Origin: Streptomyces sp. NBC_00557
Lineage (GTDB): Bacteria > Actinomycetota > Actinomycetes > Streptomycetales > Streptomycetaceae
DNA length: 64,000 nt
Assembly: GCF_036345995.1 (NCBI RefSeq)
Contig: NZ_CP107796.1
Location: forward strand, 868,001-932,000
Direction: 5' to 3'
Position 1 is the first letter of the stretch; each line of letters starts with the position of its first letter. This document shows positions 57,693 to 64,000 of this stretch, one piece after another. The notes under the pieces were generated by a model. It worked only from the letters and a program-made list of their open reading frames with translations. It did not search any database and was not told where the DNA came from. The translations under genes were made by a program, and so were the position numbers.

Positions 57693-58667
57693 GTGACCAG
57701 CTCTGCGATGTCCGGCTCCACAGGCCGCGCCCGGCGCGTCCGCGCCGTCACGGCGGCAGCCGCGGCCGTCGTCCTGTGCGCCGGCACCACGACTCCGGCC
57801 CTGGCGGCCGGTCCGGCGAGCGGCGGGAAGCCGACCATCGTGCTGGTGCACGGCGCGTTCGCGGACGGCTCCAGCTGGAACGGCGTCGTCCAACGACTGG
57901 AGCGCCGCGGGTACACGGTCATGGCACCGGCCAACCCGCTGCGCGGGCTGTACAGCGACGCGGCGTACATCGCCTCGGTGCTGAAGTCGGTCAAAGGCCC
58001 GATCGTCCTGGCCGGCCACTCCTACGGCGGCGCCGTCATCAGCACGGCCGCCGCCGGGAATCCGCAGGTGAAGTCGCTGGTGTACATATCCGCGCAGATG
58101 CCCGACGTCGGCGAGAGCGGCATGTCGCTGGCCGCCCGGTTCCCCAGCGCACTCGCCACCGCCACCGACTCCGTGCCCTTCCGGACGGGTGACACGAGCG
58201 GTACGGACCTCTATCTCAAGCCGGACAAGGTGCACTCGGTGTTCGCCGCCTGCCTGCCGGAGAGCCAGGCGAACCTGCTGGCCGTCACCCAACGGCCGGC
58301 CGCCACGACCGCGTTCTCCGAGAAGGCCAGGGTCGCCGCGTGGAAGGACATCCCGTCCTGGGCCCTCGTGGGCCGGCAGGACATGACGATCAGCCCCCGG
58401 CTGGAACGCTTCGAGGCCCGACGCGCCCACTCCCACACGGTCGAGATCGACACCTGCCACGTCTCCCTCATCGCCCGGCCCGACGCCGTCGCCCAGCTGA
58501 TCCTCCGGGCGGCAGCCGCCGCCGGACCCACCCCGCAGCCGACGGGAAACGGCGCCGACGGGCGCACCCGGCAGGCCATCGTGCTCGGCGCCGCTGCCGC
58601 CGGGGTCCTGAGCACGGGCAGCGGCGTGTTCCTCCTCGGCCGACGGCACCGCCGCCCCAGGCGCTGA
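57693..58667 (+). CDS. Exported alpha/beta hydrolase with C-terminal membrane anchor
   Basis: The 324-residue protein starts with a Sec signal (RARRVRAVTAAAAAVVLCAGTTTPALA), then a hydrolase core: IVLVHGAFADGSSWNGVVQRLERRGYTV, GHSYGG (nucleophile Ser), late Asp in VGRQDMTISP and His in DTCHVSL. It resembles secreted alpha/beta hydrolases similar to MhpC-like esterases. It then has a Pro/Thr linker, a hydrophobic helix (AIVLGAAAAGVLSTGSGVFLLG) and RRHRRPRR, which would hold the enzyme on the outside of the membrane; there is no LPxTG sortase motif. GTG 57693 follows GGAGGAAAG. Confidence 0.88.
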   Translation: MTSSAMSGSTGRARRVRAVTAAAAAVVLCAGTTTPALAAGPASGGKPTIVLVHGAFADGSSWNGVVQRLERRGYTVMAPANPLRGLYSDAAYIASVLKSVKGPIVLAGHSYGGAVISTAAAGNPQVKSLVYISAQMPDVGESGMSLAARFPSALATATDSVPFRTGDTSGTDLYLKPDKVHSVFAACLPESQANLLAVTQRPAATTAFSEKARVAAWKDIPSWALVGRQDMTISPRLERFEARRAHSHTVEIDTCHVSLIARPDAVAQLILRAAAAAGPTPQPTGNGADGRTRQAIVLGAAAAGVLSTGSGVFLLGRRHRRPRR

Positions 58668-58761
58668 ACGGCGCGGCCTCGCGTCCGAGCACGAGAACCC
58701 GGATCACGGGGCAGCCGGCGCGTCGACGCGGCCCGGATCTGTGCTGGACGCGGCCGGGCCG

Positions 58762-59334
58762 CTACCGCATCCCGGCCGCGTCCAGCAGCGCCGTCACCGT
58801 CGCCGTCGCCAGCCCGTCGTCCAGGCGTTCCACTCCGGCGCCGGCCCGGGCGCTGGCGCCGTCGAAGACCAGCAGGAGCTGGCGGGCGAGGAGCCCGGGG
58901 TCGCGGGCGCCGCCGCGTTCCGCCTCGGCACGGAAGGCCTCGGTCAGCCGTTCCTTGACACCGCGGGCGACCCGGGTCGCCGGGTGCTCGGGGTTCTTCA
59001 GCTCCACGAGGACGGCCAGGTAGGGGCAGCCGTGGTAGTCGGCGTCCGCGGACGCCTGCTCCAGGCGTCCGAAGACGTGCAGGATGCGCTCGCGCGGGGT
59101 GGCGGACTCCGGGTCGGGGTGCGCGAGCCGGGCCTCGTAGCCGGGGATGCGCCGCTCCAGGCTCGCGGCCAGCATGGCGTCCTTGCTGTCGAAGAGCTGG
59201 TACATCGACCGCTTGGAGACACCCGCCTCCCGGCACAGCGCCTCGATGCCGACGGAGACGCCCTCGCGGTAGGAGAGCCGGGCCGCGGCGTCGAGCAGCC
59301 GCTCGCGCGGGGACTTCGTGTCGGTGGAGGCCAT
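58762..59334 (-). CDS. TetR-family transcriptional regulator
   Basis: The 190-residue protein has the TetR helix-turn-helix (SPRERLLDAAARLSYREGVSVGIEALCREAGVSKRSMYQLFDSKDAMLAASLERR, residues 8-62) and a helical ligand domain with HGCPYLAVLVELKNPEHPATRVARGVKERL. A palindrome ACCGATCGGT lies 36 bases before its start (59370-59379), the expected place for an autoregulatory operator. It is divergent from the MoxR gene and could control it or the hydrolase. Confidence 0.92.
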   Translation of the reverse strand: MASTDTKSPRERLLDAAARLSYREGVSVGIEALCREAGVSKRSMYQLFDSKDAMLAASLERRIPGYEARLAHPDPESATPRERILHVFGRLEQASADADYHGCPYLAVLVELKNPEHPATRVARGVKERLTEAFRAEAERGGARDPGLLARQLLLVFDGASARAGAGVERLDDGLATATVTALLDAAGMR

Positions 59335-59369
59335 GGAGCGAGGTTAACGGGGCCCGCGAGCGAAAGAAA

Positions 59370-59379
59370 ACCGATCGGT
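59370..59379. promoter_or_regulatory. TetR-type operator palindrome
   Basis: ACCGATCGGT is a perfect ten-base palindrome preceded by AA and followed by GT, between the divergent TetR and MoxR genes. Comparable motifs are operators of many TetR proteins. It is 36 bases from the TetR start codon. Confidence 0.65.
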
Positions 59380-59503
59380 GTATGCGCCGCCGCCCCTCCC
59401 GGCCGCGGGCGGGCGGTCCCGCACCCGGGAACCACGTGACAGGCGAGCTGAACAAGCGCTTAGATAGGGGCCAGGACAGCATCCCGACCCGCCGGAGGCC
59501 CCG

Positions 59504-60357
<854 letters not shown>

Positions 60358-60361
<4 letters not shown>

Positions 60362-61710
60362 CCGAGCTGGCCGAGCGGATCACCGGGCTGGTCGGGGCGC
60401 TGCGCGCGCACGGCGTGCCGATCGGCACCGGCGAGACGGTGGACGCGGCCCGCGCGGTGGAGGCGCTGGGGCTCGCGGACCGCGAGCGCCTGCGGGAGGG
60501 GCTGGCCGCGACGCTGCTGCACGGCCCGGGGCAGCGGGCGGTGTTCGACCCGGTCTTCGACCTGTACTTCCCGCGCGGCGTCGGGGGCCCGGACGGCGGC
60601 CCCGGGGACCGGGAGGAGCTGCGCGACCGGCTGGCCAGGGCCCTGGCGGCCGACGACCGGGCGCTGATGGCCCGGCTGGCGGTGGAGGCGGTCGACGGCT
60701 TCGGCGGCTACGGCAGTTCACCCGGCTCGGACGGCTTCTCGGCGTACCAGACGCTGGAACGGCTGCGTCCGCAGACCCTGCTGGCCCGGGTACGGGCCGA
60801 TGTCCGGGGCGGGCGGGGCAGCGGGGCGGGGTTCGCCGACCGGCTGCTGGACGACGAGATCCGGCGCCGGATCGAGGAGTTCCGGCGGCTGGTCGGGGCG
60901 GAGGCGCGGCGCCGGGTCGCCGAACGGCGCGGGCGGGAGGAGATCGCCCGGCGCGGGGTCCTGCCGACCGCGGACCGGGTGGACTTCCTCTACGCCAACC
61001 GCACGCAACTGGCCGAGCTGCGCAGGACCGTCCAGCCGCTCGCGCGCAAGCTGGCCACCCGGCTCGCCGCGCGCCGGCGCCGGGCCGCCCGCGGCACCGT
61101 CGACCTGCGCCGCACCCTGCGCTCCTCGCTGTCCACGGGCGGGGTGCCGATGCGGCCGGTGCTGCGCCGACGCCGCCCGGTGCGCCCCGAACTCGTGCTG
61201 CTGTGCGACGTGTCCGGCTCGGTGTCCGGCTTCTCGGACTTCACGATGCTGCTGGTCCAGGCGCTGCACGACCAGTTCAGCAAGATCCGGGTGTTCGCCT
61301 TCGTCAACCGGCTGGACGAGGTGACCGCGCTGCTCGGCCACGGCCGCGCCGACCCCGAGGGCCTCGGCGCCCGCATCCACGCCGAGGCCACGCTCACCGG
61401 CTGGCACGGCAGCAGCGACTACGGCATGGCGCTCGGCGAGTTCGCCGAGCGGTACGGCGAGGCGGTGGGGCCGCGCACCACCGTGTTCGTCCTCGGTGAC
61501 GCCCGGACGAACATGAGCGACCCGAACCTGGCCGCCGTACGCGAGATCGCCGGACGGGCCCGGCGCGTGTACTGGCTGAATCCCGAGCCTCGCGCCCAGT
61601 GGGGCACCGGCGACTCGGCCGCACCCGCGTACGCCGGCCTGGTCGAGATGCACGAGTGCCGTACGGCCCGTCAGCTCGGCGCACTCGTCGCCCGGCTGCT
61701 GCCGGTGTGA
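60358..61710 (+). CDS. VWA-domain protein, CoxE-like
   Basis: The 450-residue protein has an N-terminal helical region (GLVGALRAHGVPIGTGETVDAARAVEALGLADRERLREGLAATLL) and a C-terminal von Willebrand A domain with the metal site DVSGSVSGF (DxSxS, about residues 284-288), HGSSDYGMALGEF (MIDAS Thr position replaced by Ser/Asp context) and VFVLGDARTN (third motif). This arrangement is typical of CoxE-like partners of MoxR ATPases. GTG 60358 overlaps the MoxR stop, so they are translated together. No metalloenzyme target gene is adjacent in the window. Confidence 0.92.
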
Positions 61711-61821
61711 TCACCGGTCCCCCGCCGGCGCGCCGGCGGGTACGGCGGCGGATGACACGCGGACCGGGCCGCTCCCTGGGCGACCCGGTCCTGTGGGCGG
61801 GCGGACCGCCGATGGCCGCCC

Positions 61822-62178
61822 TCAGCCCCTCGCGTACTCGTTGGCCATGGCGCCGGCGAAGTCGAACACCACGACCTGCTCGTCACCCACCACCCAGGCG
61901 TCGTGGCCGGGCGTACAGACGAACACGTCACCGGGGCCGATCTCGGACTCGCCGCCGTCGTCCATGCGGATGCGCATGCGGCCCCGGACCACATAGCCGT
62001 TGTGGTGGATCATGCAGCTCCCGGTCCCCGCGAGCGGCGCCACGGACTCGGACCAGCGCCAGCCGGGTTCGAAGGTGGCCACGGCGAAGTCCAGCCCGCT
62101 CAGGTGCAGGGCTTCGATGTGGCCGCGGGGGAAGTCGCGCCGTTCGTCCGGCTTCCCGACCGTCTTCACTTCCAGCAT
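61822..62178 (-). CDS. Cupin-domain protein
   Basis: The 118-residue protein has the two cupin motifs: FEPGWRWSESVAPLAGTGSCMIHHNGYVVRGRMRIRMDDG, in which the HH pair and Glu of motif 1 are recognisable, and GPGDVFVCTPGHDAWVVGDEQVVVFDFAG (motif 2). It is a small single-domain cupin that may bind a metal; function unknown. GGGAGGA precedes ATG 62178. It lies between the VWA gene and the divergent Pro-rich protein gene. Confidence 0.9.
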   Translation of the reverse strand: MLEVKTVGKPDERRDFPRGHIEALHLSGLDFAVATFEPGWRWSESVAPLAGTGSCMIHHNGYVVRGRMRIRMDDGGESEIGPGDVFVCTPGHDAWVVGDEQVVVFDFAGAMANEYARG

Positions 62179-62367
62179 GACGGCATCCTCCCTTCCGGCC
62201 GCCGACCACGGCCTGGGCCGGCCTGTCGTCTCCCGGTGTCCTCCGACGACGCCGGCGCTGCGGCGGCAGCCGTACCCCTTGCCTCCATGGTCAGCCGCGG
62301 GACTGCGGGCCGCCATTCGCGGCCGTGCGCGTACGAGATGCCCTCGGAAAAATTCTCGGCCGGCACC

Positions 62368-62395
62368 TGCAACCTCGGCCGGGGCCGGACGTCTG
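62368..62395 (+). promoter_or_regulatory. Possible ECF sigma-dependent promoter
   Basis: TGCAACC (62368-62374) and CGTCTG (62390-62395) are separated by 15 bases. An AAC-containing -35 and a CGTC -10 are the usual shape of ECF sigma promoters. The site lies 59 bases upstream of the Pro-rich protein gene, whose operon contains an ECF sigma factor, so autoregulation is possible. The match is to a general pattern only. Confidence 0.4.
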
Positions 62396-62453
62396 TCCGG
62401 GTGGAGGCCTCCACTTCGACCCGATGTCCGACTCCGAACGACCGAGGGAACTC

Positions 62454-62918
62454 ATGTCCGCACACCGTCCGTCCCAGCCCAGCCGTGCCCGCAGGCTGCG
62501 TGCCGCCCTGGGGGTCTCCGCCGTGGGCGCGGCCCTGGCCGTCGCCGGCACCCTCACGGCCCAGGCGGCCCAGGCAGGCAGCCACGCCACCCCCTCGCCG
62601 GTGCCCTCCCCTGCCCGCACCGCCACCCCGTCGCCCGTCCCGTCACCGGTCCGTACGGCGACCCCGACGCCCGCGCCGGCAAGCGCGACCCCGGTGCCGG
62701 AACCGACGAGCGCGACCCCGAGCCCCGTACCGTCCGTACCCGCACACGCGTCCCCGAGCCCCGTACCCTCCGCGCCCACACACGCGTCCCCCAGCCCCGT
62801 ACCGTCCGTACCCGCACACGCCACGCCCAGCCCCGTTCCGGGAGGGGGGCGGGCCGGGCACGGCCCGCACCATGGGCCGACCCTGCCGGCGCCGGTTCCG
62901 CAGCACCGCCGAGGCTGA
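62454..62918 (+). CDS. Secreted Pro/Thr/Ser-rich repeat protein
   Basis: The 154-residue protein starts with a signal peptide (RRLRAALGVSAVGAALAVAGTLTAQAAQA) and consists of repeats of ATPSPVPS-type segments (HATPSPVPSPARTATPSPVPSPVRTATPTPAPASATPVPEPTSATPSPVP...), then a GGGRAGHGPHHGP tail. Such sequences are extended and may span the cell wall. The DNA shows matching short repeats near 62730-62840. GAGGGAA precedes ATG 62454; ATG 62424 is an alternative. It lies upstream of the sigma factor gene and may be regulated by it. Confidence 0.8.
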   Translation: MSAHRPSQPSRARRLRAALGVSAVGAALAVAGTLTAQAAQAGSHATPSPVPSPARTATPSPVPSPVRTATPTPAPASATPVPEPTSATPSPVPSVPAHASPSPVPSAPTHASPSPVPSVPAHATPSPVPGGGRAGHGPHHGPTLPAPVPQHRRG

Positions 62919-62991
62919 GCAGCACGACCTGAGAAGGGGCCGGGAGCGGGGCCGTCGTCCGGCGGCGGCCGCTTCCGGCCCCGGGAGACCC

Positions 62992-63681
62992 ATGACGACA
63001 GCCACACCACCGGCGGCGGCCCTGCCCTGGGACTCCGCACCCGGCGTGCCGCGACGCCCCGCGCCCTGGCGGCGGTTCGGGCGGGCGCTGCGCACCCGCG
63101 TCCTCGCCCGCACCGGTACGGGCGCCCCGGCGGACCCGGCGCCCCTCGGCACCGGCCCCGGCGCGGCCCCGGCCGCCCGCTCCGGCCCCGAACAGCCGCC
63201 TGGGATCGAGGAGTTGTACCACCACCGCCGGCTCGCCCTGGTCCGGCTCGCGGTGCTGCTCGTGGACGATCTGCCCACCGCGGAGGACGTCGTCCAGGAC
63301 GCCTTCACCGCGCTCTTCCGCCGGCACGGGCACCGGCTGGGCTCGCTCGACGACCCGGAGGCCTATCTGAGGACCAGTGTCGTCAACGCGGCCCGCTCGG
63401 TGCTGCGCCGGCGCCGGACCGTGCGGGCGCACACCCCCGCTCCCGAGCAGCACGCGCCCGCACCGGAGGAGGACGTGCTGCTGCACGAGGACCACCGCGA
63501 GGTGCTGGCGGCGCTGCGCACGCTGACCCGGCGGCAGCGGGAGGTGCTGGTGCTGCGGTACTGGTCGCATCTGAGCGAGGCGGAGATCGCCGTGACGCTC
63601 GGGCTGTCGCGGGGTGCCGTGAAGTCCACGGCCAGCCGGGCCCTGGACGCCCTCGGCCGACGTCTGGAGGGACTGCGATGA
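62992..63681 (+). CDS. ECF sigma factor, SigE-family
   Basis: The 229-residue protein has a long Pro/Ala-rich N-terminal extension of about 70 residues and then sigma region 2 (IEELYHHRRLALVRLAVLLVDDLPTAEDVVQDAFTALFRRHGHRLGSLDDPEAYLRTSVVNAARSVLRRR) and region 4 (ALRTLTRRQREVLVLRYWSHLSEAEIAVTLGLSRGAVKSTASRALDALGRRL). This matches the actinobacterial SigE-like ECF group. GGGAG precedes ATG 62992. Its stop overlaps the start of the next gene as ATGA, the usual arrangement for a cognate membrane regulator. Confidence 0.93.
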   Translation: MTTATPPAAALPWDSAPGVPRRPAPWRRFGRALRTRVLARTGTGAPADPAPLGTGPGAAPAARSGPEQPPGIEELYHHRRLALVRLAVLLVDDLPTAEDVVQDAFTALFRRHGHRLGSLDDPEAYLRTSVVNAARSVLRRRRTVRAHTPAPEQHAPAPEEDVLLHEDHREVLAALRTLTRRQREVLVLRYWSHLSEAEIAVTLGLSRGAVKSTASRALDALGRRLEGLR

Positions 63682-64000
63682 GCGTGTCCGGTCACGGCAC
63701 CGCACGGCCGCCGGTCGAGGAGCGGCTGCGGGCCGCCCTGGCCGCGCGAGCGCATTCCGTCGGCCCCGCCGACCTGCGGCCCCTGCGCCCGCCGACGGCC
63801 GCGGTGCGGCCCCGCCGGGCGGTGCGGCTGCGCCGGGCGGTGGTGGGCGCGCTGGCGCTGGCCGCGGTGGCCGCGCTGGTGTTCTTCGCCGTGCGCGGCG
63901 GCCCGTCCCACCCCGCCGAGCCGGCCCGCGCGCCGCGCCCGACGACCGGCACCCCGACCCCGGTCCCGAGCCCGGTCGTCCCCGCCACGGCCGGGCCGTC
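63678..64000 (+). CDS. Membrane protein downstream of the sigma factor, cut by window edge (possible anti-sigma)
   Basis: Only the first 107 or so residues are in the window: a short cytosolic part (SVSGHGTARPPVEERLRAALAARAHSVGPADLRPL), one membrane helix (AVVGALALAAVAALVFFAV) and the beginning of a Pro/Thr-rich outside domain. Start ATG 63678 overlaps the sigma stop, implying translational coupling. The layout (short inner part, one helix, outer domain) and its place suggest an anti-sigma or sensor for the ECF factor, but a zinc-binding HxxxCxxC motif is not visible. Confidence 0.75.
   Translation, partial: MSVSGHGTARPPVEERLRAALAARAHSVGPADLRPLRPPTAAVRPRRAVRLRRAVVGALALAAVAALVFFAVRGGPSHPAEPARAPRPTTGTPTPVPSPVVPATAGP

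Overview
The window is very GC-rich, with G or C at most third codon positions, GGAGG-type ribosome sites and many GTG starts. F420-type oxidoreductase, VanZ, DUF4235, GlxA-type, SigE-family sigma and P450 genes point to the chromosome of a Streptomyces or close relative. From memory, and not checked, CYP105-ferredoxin, a reductase-free CYP102 with a divergent TetR gene, and a rhamnose locus also occur in that spacing in the left arm of the S. coelicolor chromosome. The window is a mosaic of ordinary metabolic, transport and regulatory genes. I see no rRNA, tRNA, CRISPR array, integrase or intact transposase.

Layout: 1-2600 TetR end, CYP105-type P450 with its ferredoxin, and a deazaflavin-type oxidoreductase. 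2600-5200 cation efflux protein, glutathionyl-hydroquinone-reductase-like protein, DUF4235 protein. 5200-10400 a repeat array, VOC and flavin-type small enzymes, a broken amidohydrolase, a lipoprotein, a GlxA-type regulator divergent from a quinone-oxidoreductase-like enzyme, and a STAS protein. 10400-18400 a large glycosyltransferase, a DUF4230 protein, a six-gene Mrp-like antiporter operon without subunit A, and VanZ. 18400-24700 SDR, PHP and HAD enzymes, a structured transcribed-looking region with a Crp-like site and strong terminator, a hydrolase and an epimerase. 24700-31800 a ROK repressor with a palindromic operator, a self-sufficient CYP102-type P450-reductase, its divergent PAS-LuxR regulator, DUF3626 and FBP proteins. 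32300-41900 an exporter, a lactonase, an iron-box-controlled DUF2470 protein, TetR and a reductase-free CYP102, a pentapeptide protein and a peptidase. 41970-57325 the rhamnose/lactate region. 57700-64000 an anchored hydrolase, TetR, a MoxR-VWA pair, a cupin, and an ECF sigma operon running off the edge.

The most notable region is 41970-57325. A LacI regulator, rhamnose isomerase (rhaI), rhamnulokinase (rhaB) and lactate oxidation genes (lutABC) are intact. The rhamnose ABC transporter has collapsed into a deletion scar: the first part of the ATPase is joined to the last two thirds of the binding protein. The bifunctional aldolase/dehydrogenase gene (rhaD) has lost its N-terminal aldolase part where about 6 kb of unrelated genes sits between rhaI and rhaD. 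Two LacI-type operators still mark both promoters, so this looks like recent decay of a pathway.

A second theme is short GC-rich direct repeats in intergenic DNA, with different units at five places (about 5.2, 21.8, 24.3, 30.3 and 45.7 kb). Several touch gene 3' ends and have altered them. A separate palindromic element lies in frame inside the CYP102 reductase domain.
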